This document shows, piece after piece, positions 1 through 5,352 of a stretch of 17,342 bases of DNA. The notes beneath the pieces were generated by a model that searched no databases, was not told where the DNA came from, and saw only the letters and a program-made list of their open reading frames with translations. A program made the translations under genes and the position numbers. Source of the stretch: Amphritea sp. (GTDB lineage: Bacteria > Pseudomonadota > Gammaproteobacteria > Pseudomonadales > Nitrincolaceae); assembly GCA_024679635.1 (NCBI GenBank), contig JAIBDA010000017.1, forward strand, positions 1 through 17,342. Reading direction: 5' to 3'. Numbering within the stretch: position 1 is the stretch's first letter; each line of letters begins with the position of its first letter.

Positions 1-55
1 AAAAGGGCGCAAAGAGGATAAAGAACTTAATCCAGGTGGTAATTAACAGAGTCAT
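1..55 (-). CDS. Probable MarC-family membrane protein, N-terminal fragment
   Basis: Only the first 18 codons are inside the window, reading MTLLITTWIKFFILFAPF from an ATG at 55-53. The short, very hydrophobic start ending in a phenylalanine-rich 'FILFAPF' resembles the first membrane helix of MarC-family integral membrane proteins, but 18 residues are not enough to be sure. It lies just past a strong terminator that closes the upstream minus-strand unit, so it would need its own promoter within about 40 bases; none is obvious. The ribosome binding site is weak (GAGA about 8 bases before the ATG). A competing reading is the end of a plus-strand gene: frame 2 is open from base 2 to a TAA at 44-46 with a charged tail KGRKEDKELNPGGN. 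The two readings cannot both be real at this spot. Confidence 0.4.
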   Translation of the reverse strand, partial: MTLLITTWIKFFILFAPF

Positions 56-71
56 AGTGGTTCTCGTATGG

Positions 72-86
72 ACACCGGGTAGGTGT
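72..86. repeat. Small inverted repeat ACACC-GGGTA-GGTGT
   Basis: Five-base perfect arms (72-76 and 82-86) flank a five-base loop in the short spacer between the terminator at 94-122 and the putative ATG at 55. It could be an operator or a leader hairpin for the left-edge minus-strand gene. There is no T-tract, so it is not a terminator by itself. Confidence 0.35.
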
Positions 87-93
87 ATCTAAC

Positions 94-122
94 AAAAAAA
101 GCGGCCTTGTGGGCCGCTTTTT
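94..122 (-). terminator. Bidirectional rho-independent terminator
   Basis: GCGGCC (101-106) and GGCCGC (112-117) form a six-base all-GC stem around TTGTG. It has seven A residues on the left (94-100) and five T residues on the right (118-122). On the minus strand the hairpin is followed by seven T, so it best serves the NUDIX-Pmp3 unit. It would also stop plus-strand transcription entering from the left edge. Confidence 0.85.
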
Positions 123-126
123 CATT

Positions 127-158
127 CTGTATGGGGCTTCAAGTAACGCCTTATACAG
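127..158. repeat. Inverted repeat next to the terminator
   Basis: CTGTATGGGGC (127-137) can pair with GCCTTATACAG (148-158). In plus-strand RNA this gives an 11-base-pair stem with two G-U pairs and a 10-base loop. In minus-strand RNA the two wobble positions become A-C mismatches. It sits six bases beyond the Pmp3 stop codon, so it may protect the 3' end of that transcript or act as a second element beside the terminator at 94-122. Confidence 0.4.
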
Positions 159-164
159 GAGTGA

Positions 165-326
165 TTATTTTAACGCCAGCCAGAGCGCGTGAATAATGCC
201 AGGAATGTAGAAAAACAGGCAGAGTACAATATTGATCACTAGCTGAAGACCTGCGCCGGCTTTCATAAAGACTGCAATTGGCGGCAGTAAGATGGCCAGA
301 ATGATCAAAACGATCTTGTTATCCAT
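165..326 (-). CDS. Pmp3/YqaE-family small membrane proteolipid
   Basis: This 53-residue gene begins at an ATG (326-324) preceded by AAGGA nine bases upstream and ends with TAA at 167-165. The protein has two hydrophobic segments, roughly residues 4-20 and 27-50, with the linking 'LPPIAVF' and 'GAGLQLVINIVLC' and the late 'YIPGIIHALW'. This is the standard pattern of the Pmp3/YqaE (UPF0057) family. These are tiny two-helix inner-membrane peptides; in yeast and plants the homologues affect membrane potential and salt tolerance, while the bacterial role is poorly defined. The gene starts 15 bases after the NUDIX stop codon, with its Shine-Dalgarno in that gap, so the two are almost certainly cotranscribed. 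A functional link to the NUDIX enzyme is not established. The terminator at 94-122 closes the unit. Confidence 0.9.
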   Translation of the reverse strand: MDNKIVLIILAILLPPIAVFMKAGAGLQLVINIVLCLFFYIPGIIHALWLALK

Positions 327-341
327 TGGTCAGGGTCCTTG

Positions 342-911
342 TTAATTAGGTAGATCAGATTTGTCTACATATTGCCTAGGTGGTGTTTCAAGGTCAATGT
401 GACGCATCGGGAAAACGTTTGTTTTTCGATCTTCGAAATAAAACCTCAGCGCATTTCTGATGGTCTGAAAGGCTAAGTCGTCCCAGGGAATATCCTCTTC
501 AGCAAACAGCTGAACCTCTTCTGTTTCATCTCCAGCGGAGAAGTTCAGGTCGTCGAGTTGCGCCAGATAGATTAGCTGAACCTGACTGACCGGAACAATT
601 GAAGTGACGGTATAAAGTTCAAGGTGGCTCACCCGGGCATTGGCTTCTTCCCGTGTTTCCCTGGTTGCTGCATTCTGGGTAGATTCACCGTTTTCCATGT
701 AGCCGGCAGGGAGTGTCCAGTAGCCTATGCGAGGTTCAATAGCGCGTTTACAAAGCAGTACTTTGCCTTCATAGACAGGCAGGCAGCCGGCAATGACTTT
801 CGGATTAACATAGTGAATAAAATTACAGTTATTACAGATATGGCGGGGTCGGTTATCACCTTCCGGTACTTCGAGTCGAACCGCTGATCCGCACTGGTTA
901 CAGAAATTCAT
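342..911 (-). CDS. NUDIX hydrolase with N-terminal zinc ribbon
   Basis: A 189-residue protein. Residues 4-29 carry two CxxC pairs (C4/C7 and C26/C29), a zinc-ribbon knuckle of the Nudix_N_2 type. The NUDIX box runs from G70 to about A92, with G70, E76, R84-E85 and E88-E89 at the magnesium-binding positions; the usual glycine near its end is an asparagine. NUDIX enzymes cleave nucleoside diphosphates linked to another group. The substrate cannot be read from the sequence; related zinc-ribbon proteins are often labelled ADP-ribose or NADH pyrophosphatase-like, but this one is shorter than NudC. The ATG at 911 has AAGGA six bases upstream. It is the first gene of a minus-strand pair with the Pmp3 peptide and diverges from a second, unrelated NUDIX gene at 1165. 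Confidence 0.9.
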   Translation of the reverse strand: MNFCNQCGSAVRLEVPEGDNRPRHICNNCNFIHYVNPKVIAGCLPVYEGKVLLCKRAIEPRIGYWTLPAGYMENGESTQNAATRETREEANARVSHLELYTVTSIVPVSQVQLIYLAQLDDLNFSAGDETEEVQLFAEEDIPWDDLAFQTIRNALRFYFEDRKTNVFPMRHIDLETPPRQYVDKSDLPN

Positions 912-1068
912 TTTAGGTCCTTCAAATATCTGCTCGGGCTAATAATCACTGCCTAATCAAAGATCACCCGGTTGAAGGGGGCGATCATAAAGCGTCACTG
1001 ACAGTGTGTAGTCTTAACTGTAAAGCAAAAGCCCTCATAAGCTCAAACAATCGTTGTGTTTATCGCGC

Positions 1069-1083
1069 TGAAACGCTGTTTCA
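1069..1083. promoter_or_regulatory. Candidate operator: TGAAAC-GCT-GTTTCA palindrome
   Basis: A perfect inverted repeat with six-base arms and a three-base centre lies in the divergent spacer between the two NUDIX genes, 81 bases before the nudL-like ATG. The core GAAAC-N3-GTTTC agrees with the published form of PsrA boxes in pseudomonads, (G/C)AAAC-N2to4-GTTT(G/C). PsrA is a TetR-type repressor that responds to long-chain fatty acids. The assignment rests on the motif alone. No confident -35/-10 pair was seen next to it. Confidence 0.4.
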
Positions 1084-1164
1084 TTTATAGGTGGAGAAGG
1101 CAGCACTAAACTTTAGGCTAACTGAAAGGTATGATGGATAAATACTAACGACTGAAAAAACCAT

Positions 1165-1752
1165 ATGTTTGATAGGCTTAAGCAACGATTAGACCTTCAT
1201 GCTCCCCGGACTCTTAGCGAGAGTGGGCCGGAAGCGGGCGTGTTGATTGCGTTGACGGATAACCCTGCCGGCCCGGAAGTTATCTTGACGCGTCGTGCCG
1301 GACATCTGAATACCCACAGCGGTGAGATCGCTTTTCCTGGAGGGAAGAGAGATGATACCGACCCTGATCTGCTTTTTACCGCCCTGCGTGAAGCGGAGGA
1401 AGAGGTAGATCTTAAGCCTTCAGATGTAAATATCATCGGCCCACTGGGAGCGGTGTTGTCAAAGCATAAACTCCAGGTGACTCCCTATGTGGGGGTCATT
1501 CCATATGATGTTGTCCTGACGCCGAATTTAGATGAGCTGGACCGGATCCACCGGGTGCCGTTGAGTTTTTTTCTGGAGAAACCGCCTCATCATACCGATG
1601 CGATTCCTTTTAGAGGTAAGACCCACTATGTACCGGCTTATGTATATGAGGGCGATATCATCTGGGGACTGACCGCCTATATGTTAGTAGAGTTACTTAA
1701 TGTGGGGTTTGATGCTGAGATTCCAATGAAAAACCGACCAGAGTACAGTTAA
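1165..1752 (+). CDS. nudL: CoA pyrophosphatase, NUDIX family (NudL/YeaB-like)
   Basis: A 195-residue protein. It carries the UPF0035 signature of CoA pyrophosphatases, LTRRAGHLNTHSGEIAFPGG at residues 41-60, running straight into the NUDIX box (G60 to about L83, with R75-E76 and E79-E80). The glutamate after GX5 is replaced by aspartate, which also occurs in the E. coli protein. Family members split coenzyme A and its derivatives into phosphopantetheine and 3',5'-ADP, limiting CoA or removing damaged CoA. The length is close to the E. coli protein. The ATG at 1165 lacks a strong Shine-Dalgarno. The next gene starts 68 bases downstream, and the last codons form the first copy of a short repeat family (1742-1805). 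A palindrome resembling a fatty-acid-responsive operator lies upstream. Confidence 0.88.
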   Translation: MFDRLKQRLDLHAPRTLSESGPEAGVLIALTDNPAGPEVILTRRAGHLNTHSGEIAFPGGKRDDTDPDLLFTALREAEEEVDLKPSDVNIIGPLGAVLSKHKLQVTPYVGVIPYDVVLTPNLDELDRIHRVPLSFFLEKPPHHTDAIPFRGKTHYVPAYVYEGDIIWGLTAYMLVELLNVGFDAEIPMKNRPEYS

Positions 1753-1805
1753 CCAGTACAGCTGAAAAAGTACGGTTAAAGGGCTCGGTAAAACAGTACC
1801 GTTAA
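1742..1805 (+). repeat. Four imperfect AGTAC(N)GTTAA repeats
   Basis: Copies begin at 1742 (AGTACAGTTAA, holding the nudL stop), 1755 (AGTACAGCTGA), 1769 (AGTACGGTTAA) and 1795 (AGTACCGTTAA). Start-to-start distances are 13, 14 and 26 bases, that is, about one or two 13-base periods. The last copy runs into the Shine-Dalgarno of the next gene, and CGGTA (1786-1790) can pair with TACCG (1797-1801) just before it. This could be a decayed tandem duplication or a binding site series. Confidence 0.6.
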
Positions 1806-1820
1806 GGAGTGCATACAGTT

Positions 1821-2345
1821 ATGTTGTTTTCTATTGGTGGTCGTCAGATCAGTTTATTGGGCGAAGAACATTACGTCGCCCATAATGCCACCCTGATAGG
1901 CTCCGTTGAGGTGCATAATCAGGCCAGTATTTGGTTTAACGTGGTTGTTCGCGGCGATAATGACCTGATTACCATTGGTGAACGTTCCAATATTCAGGAT
2001 GGCGCTGTGTTGCATACGGATCCGGGCTATAAGTTGACGGTGGGGCGTGATGTAACCGTTGGACATCTGGCGATGTTGCATGGCTGTGAGATCGGTGATG
2101 GCTCCCTTGTTGGGATTGGTGCGGTGGTGCTCAATGGTGCAAAAATTGGTAAAGGCTGCCTGATTGGCGCGAATGCACTGGTGCCTGAAGGGATGGTTAT
2201 TCCTGATGGTTCATTGGTGGTTGGTTCCCCTGCGAAAATAAAGCGTGCTCTGAGTGAGGAGCAGCAACAAGGGTTGCTGGAAAATGCTGCGCACTATGTC
2301 GAGAACATGCACCGCTATCGGTCGGAATTACAGCAACAGGGTTAA
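1821..2345 (+). CDS. Gamma-carbonic-anhydrase-fold hexapeptide protein (YrdA-like)
   Basis: A 174-residue left-handed beta-helix protein built from hexapeptide turns such as 'IGERSN', 'VGRDVT', 'IGDGSL' and 'IGKGCL'. It ends in the 'GSPAKIKR' motif and a helical tail. H65, H82 and H87 (in LHT and GHLAMLHG) match the three zinc ligands of gamma-class carbonic anhydrases; R44 and D46 match the conserved subunit-interface residues. The family includes E. coli YrdA/CaiE-type proteins. Carbonic anhydrase activity is plausible, but many members show little or none. I chose the ATG at 1821; AAGGAG at 1804-1809 is 11 bases upstream. A GTG at 1809 is in frame but overlaps that Shine-Dalgarno. The DUF1289 gene starts 10 bases after the stop, so they are probably cotranscribed. 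Confidence 0.88.
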   Translation: MLFSIGGRQISLLGEEHYVAHNATLIGSVEVHNQASIWFNVVVRGDNDLITIGERSNIQDGAVLHTDPGYKLTVGRDVTVGHLAMLHGCEIGDGSLVGIGAVVLNGAKIGKGCLIGANALVPEGMVIPDGSLVVGSPAKIKRALSEEQQQGLLENAAHYVENMHRYRSELQQQG

Positions 2346-2355
2346 AATCTGAATT

Positions 2356-2565
2356 ATGAATAATGAAACTACTGAGTCCCGTCCTGTACGTTCACCTTGT
2401 ATAGGTGTTTGTGCCTTGGATGAAAAAGACCTCTGTGTCGCTTGCCGTCGAAGCGGTATGGAGATAGCTGAGTGGGGCGTCTTATCTGACGATGAGAAGA
2501 GAGTTGTCTGGGGCTTGATTCGACAGCGTGAAGAAGATGATCTTAATGCCAGAAGCGGAGGCTGA
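2356..2565 (+). CDS. DUF1289 small cysteine-rich protein
   Basis: A 69-residue protein with the DUF1289 signature: SPCIGVC at residues 13-19, then C27-x2-C30, 'RRSGMEIAEW' and an aspartate/arginine-rich end. C15, C19, C27 and C30 could bind a zinc or an iron-sulfur centre. The molecular function of the family is not established, and I infer none. The ribosome binding site is weak, so translation may depend on the gene that ends 10 bases before. One base separates its stop from the next ATG at 2567, a sign of translational coupling. Confidence 0.88.
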   Translation: MNNETTESRPVRSPCIGVCALDEKDLCVACRRSGMEIAEWGVLSDDEKRVVWGLIRQREEDDLNARSGG

Positions 2566-2566
2566 T

Positions 2567-2866
2567 ATGAAGGTAATGATCGACCTCTGCGTGGTGCCGA
2601 TAGGTGTTGGTGTCTCGGTATCTGAGCATGTCACAGCTTGTCAGCGCGTTCTGCAGGATTCTGGCCTGGCTCATCAGATGCATGCTTATGGCACCAATGT
2701 TGAAGGTGATTGGGATGCAGTATTTGCTGCTGTGAAGCGTTGTCATGAGGTAGTGCATAGTATGGGTGCTGTCCGGATCAGTAGTAGCATGCGTATCGGC
2801 ACTCGTACCGATCGGGATCAGACCATGGATGATAAAATTAACAGCGTGACAGCCAAACTGTCGTAG
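2567..2866 (+). CDS. MTH1187/UPF0045-family thiamine-binding-like protein
   Basis: A 99-residue protein starting MKVMIDLCVVPIGVGVSVSE, with the family's 'HAYGTNVEGDWDAVFAAVK' core, 'CHEVVHSMGAVRIS' and 'GTRTDRDQTM'. MTH1187/YqgV proteins have a ferredoxin-like fold related to the thiamine-binding domain of YkoF and form dimers or tetramers. Thiamine or a related ligand is the usual suggestion; the physiological role is uncertain. The ATG at 2567 is preferred because GGAGG at 2557-2561 sits five bases upstream and homologues start with MKV. A GTG at 2528 would add 13 residues inside the DUF1289 gene. It is the last gene of the nudL cluster and ends 24 bases from the convergent corB-like stop. 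Confidence 0.88.
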   Translation: MKVMIDLCVVPIGVGVSVSEHVTACQRVLQDSGLAHQMHAYGTNVEGDWDAVFAAVKRCHEVVHSMGAVRISSSMRIGTRTDRDQTMDDKINSVTAKLS

Positions 2867-2875
2867 CTAGGCTGA

Positions 2876-2913
2876 ATGAGGCTGGAGAGGTTAATCTTCC
2901 TCTTCATCCTCAT
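2876..2913. terminator. Imperfect hairpin at a convergent gene junction
   Basis: ATGAGG (2876-2881) pairs with CCTCAT (2908-2913), and AGAGG (2886-2890) with CCTCT (2899-2903). This gives a two-part stem with a four-by-four internal loop and an eight-base loop. It spans the 24-base gap between two converging stop codons, so it could end or stabilise both transcripts. There is no T-tract, and the right arm is coding sequence for the acidic tail of the minus-strand gene, so the pairing may be accidental. Confidence 0.3.
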
Positions 2914-4177
2914 CGGTATCTCGTTTCAGCCGGGTTGCCCGGATCGTTTTAATCAGATTGTCACTGACTTGCAGCGTTTCTATCCGATAGTTGTCGATGA
3001 GTAAGCAGACATTCGCATCTGGAATCGCCTCAATGACTTCTATTACCAGGCCATTAATGGTTTTAGGACCGTCAGTAGGTAGGTCCCAGTCCAGAGATTT
3101 GTTCACATCGCGGATGTTGGCGGTGCCGTCGATAAAGAAGCTACCGTCCGTTTGTGGGAAAATGTCCTGATTTTCCTCTTTACCGCTGATGGACATCTCG
3201 CCTACGATCTCCTCCAGAATGTCCTCCAGGGTAACAATGCCCTCAATATCACCGTACTCATCAACCACTAGAGCGATACGTCGACTCTCTTTCTGAAAGT
3301 TTAACAACTGGGTTTGTAGTGGGGTGCTTTCGGGCACAAAGTAAGGTTCATGGATGACCTGAAGAATGGCTGCCTTAGTCACGGCATCCTGGCGGAATAC
3401 CTGAGCCAGATTGCGCATATGGAGAATGCCGACGACTTTATTTAGCTCTCCCCGGTATACGGGCATCCGTGTATGAGCCGTCGTACTTAGTTGGTCAATA
3501 ATCTCTTCCAGATCGTTGTCCAGGTCGATACCTAATACTTCGTTACGGGGAATCATGATGTCGTTGACGGTAACATCGTCGAGCTCCAGTACGCCGAGTA
3601 GCATCGACTGGTTGCGCTGTTGAAGGACGGCGCCAGATTCATTAACCAGTGTGCGCAGTTCTTCTGTACTCAGGTGGTGGTGTTCACCCGGTGTCATTTT
3701 AATGCCGATCAGCTTTAGTAAACTATTGGTGATCAGGTTGACGATCCATACCAAAGGATAGAGTAGCTTTAGCAGCGGTTGAAGAATATAGGCGGCTGGA
3801 AAGGCTATCTTTTCAGGGTACAGAGCGGCAATGGTCTTGGGTGACACTTCGGCAAAAATCAGAATGATCAGTGTCAGTCCTGCGGTAGCGATGAGTATCC
3901 CATCGTCTCCCCAGAGCTCTACTGCGATGATGGTCGCAATTGCTGAGGCAAGAATATTGACGAAATTATTACCGATGAGAATCACGCCGATGAGTCGGTC
4001 AGGGCGTTTTAGCAGTTTATTGGCTTTAATCGCTCCCCGGTGTCTGTTTTTGACCATATGCCTTAACCGATAGCGGTTAAGAGACATCATGCCGGTCTCA
4101 GAACTAGAGAAAAAAGCGGAGCAGAAAATAAGAAATACAAGCAGTCCCAATAGGGACTCGATCGATGCGCCTTCCAA
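2891..4177 (-). CDS. corB: HlyC/CorC (CNNM/CBS) transporter-like protein, CorB/YfjD type
   Basis: A 428-residue membrane protein. Residues 1-155 form the CNNM (DUF21) transmembrane domain, with 'SSSETGMMSLN' at 24-34, 'GNN' at 69-71 and 'FAEVSPKT' at 108-115. Two CBS domains follow (about 203-260 and 268-325, the second with 'VVDEYGDIEGIVTLEDILEEIVGE'), then a CorC_HlyC domain (about 338-415) and an acidic tail. The family is linked to magnesium and cobalt resistance or efflux; CBS domains bind nucleotides. Length matches E. coli CorB/YfjD. The start is a TTG at 4177, with AAGG nine bases upstream; no ATG or GTG lies between it and the preceding in-frame TGA. The ypjD-like gene precedes it on the same strand with a 102-base gap, the same pairing as in E. 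coli. Confidence 0.88.
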   Translation of the reverse strand: MEGASIESLLGLLVFLIFCSAFFSSSETGMMSLNRYRLRHMVKNRHRGAIKANKLLKRPDRLIGVILIGNNFVNILASAIATIIAVELWGDDGILIATAGLTLIILIFAEVSPKTIAALYPEKIAFPAAYILQPLLKLLYPLVWIVNLITNSLLKLIGIKMTPGEHHHLSTEELRTLVNESGAVLQQRNQSMLLGVLELDDVTVNDIMIPRNEVLGIDLDNDLEEIIDQLSTTAHTRMPVYRGELNKVVGILHMRNLAQVFRQDAVTKAAILQVIHEPYFVPESTPLQTQLLNFQKESRRIALVVDEYGDIEGIVTLEDILEEIVGEMSISGKEENQDIFPQTDGSFFIDGTANIRDVNKSLDWDLPTDGPKTINGLVIEVIEAIPDANVCLLIDNYRIETLQVSDNLIKTIRATRLKRDTDEDEEED

Positions 4178-4279
4178 GACGTTTAACCTTCAATAGCTGG
4201 TTGGAAAGCCATTGTCAGGCTAACCCCAGAGACTGTCAAGCATACTTAGTTAACGCTGTGTTCTGGATATAATGAGAGC

Positions 4280-5065
4280 TTACATTAAAAGCTCGACAAC
4301 AAACTTGCTGCCGAAGAATGAAAGCATTAATACGATAAAACCGCCAACCGTCCAGCGGATCGCTTTGTGGCTGCGCCAGCCCAGGAAGTGGCGGCCTATT
4401 AGCAGGGTAGCGTAGAGCAGCCAGGCCAGAATTGAGAGAACGGTTTTATGCACCAGGTGCTGGGCAAACAGATCCTCGAATACCAGTGCCCCGCTCGCCA
4501 GCGAGAGTGTCAGCAGGATAAGTCCCGTCCAGATCATCTCAAATAGCAGTGCTTCCATCGTCTGTAATGGAGGTAGTGAACGCAGCAGCCCTTTGGTCAT
4601 ATGGTGCTTTAAATGATAGTCCTGCTTGGCCAGCAGTACTGCCTGAAAAGTTGCCAGAGTGAATATGCTGTAAGCCAGAATGGAGAGCAGGATATGGATA
4701 ACAAGACCGCTGTCGTACTGTCTGGCTATATTGGTGTCTATTCCGAACAGGGTGAATAGCAGGGCTAATGCAGCCAGAGGGAGAATGCCGATAAACAGGT
4801 TGTCGATTCTCTGTCGCAGAGAACTCAGTAATACCAGTGTCGCTACCAGCCAGCCTATGAGTGAGCCAATACTGAAAAAGCCTAAATGGATGCCGCCGGG
4901 ATGGTGTAGATCGAGATAGACTGCATAGCTGTGAGCAATAATGGCAACCAGTGCTATCAGTCTGATGATCTGTCTGTTAATGCTGCGGCCGCTAATGGTC
5001 TGCCACTGCAGAGAGGCCGCGGTCAGGTAACAGAGAATGGCGATTAGTGTGGGCAGAGTTTGCAT
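4280..5065 (-). CDS. ypjD: CcsA/YpjD-family inner-membrane protein
   Basis: A 261-residue polytopic protein with about eight hydrophobic segments (near 4-20, 35-51, 65-82, 90-107, 123-145, 174-195, 207-225 and 239-258). It belongs to the CcsA/CcmC-like cytochrome-c-assembly family, but I see no tryptophan-rich WWD haem-handling motif, so it is the YpjD subgroup rather than a proven haem exporter. H124 (VIHILLSILAY) and H206 (LVHKTVLSILAW) lie at the starts of membrane segments, where family haem ligands are found. Placement next to ffh on the opposite strand and before a corB gene matches E. coli and Pseudomonas. That suggests a conserved partnership with CorB, which is inference. The ribosome binding site of the ATG at 5065 is weak. 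Confidence 0.85.
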   Translation of the reverse strand: MQTLPTLIAILCYLTAASLQWQTISGRSINRQIIRLIALVAIIAHSYAVYLDLHHPGGIHLGFFSIGSLIGWLVATLVLLSSLRQRIDNLFIGILPLAALALLFTLFGIDTNIARQYDSGLVIHILLSILAYSIFTLATFQAVLLAKQDYHLKHHMTKGLLRSLPPLQTMEALLFEMIWTGLILLTLSLASGALVFEDLFAQHLVHKTVLSILAWLLYATLLIGRHFLGWRSHKAIRWTVGGFIVLMLSFFGSKFVVELLM

Positions 5066-5238
5066 CAGCGGTTAGCTCATCAGTTCCATAGAAATAAGGG
5101 AAGGGACTTGTTCGCTCCTTCTTTAGCTGGCGCTAAGTGTGTCATAAATATGCTGTTGATGAAATGTTGATACGGGGCTATTTGACAGAGGTCAGCTATG
5201 CGATTGGGTAATAGATAACCAGTTCCTGTTTAATCAGG

Positions 5239-5266
5239 TTCCTATAGGGCGCTGCTGCTGTATAAT
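5239..5266 (+). promoter_or_regulatory. Probable sigma-70 promoter of ffh
   Basis: A perfect TATAAT at 5261-5266 follows a weak -35, TTCCTA (5239-5244), by 16 bases. Predicted transcription would start near 5273, leaving a leader of about 80 bases. A small inverted repeat CCTG/CAGG (5225-5228, 5235-5238) lies just upstream. The rest of the 287-base divergent spacer (5066-5352) shows nothing else convincing. Confidence 0.55.
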
Positions 5267-5352
5267 GGCTCTCTTTATTTTGCTGCCGAAGAGCTGATTT
5301 AATAGCGGCTTCTGACTTAAGCAGTATCGGAATAACCCCTCAAGGCGTAACT

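Noticed and set aside
2528..2566. GTG start for the MTH1187-family gene
   Set aside because: The ATG at 2567 has a better ribosome binding site and matches the family's MKV start.
4268..4273. TATAAT on the plus strand between ypjD and corB
   Set aside because: It points into the antisense strand of ypjD with no plus-strand gene downstream and no -35.
5182..5187. A perfect TTGACA upstream of ffh
   Set aside because: No -10 hexamer at 16-18 bases; it does not align with the TATAAT at 5261.
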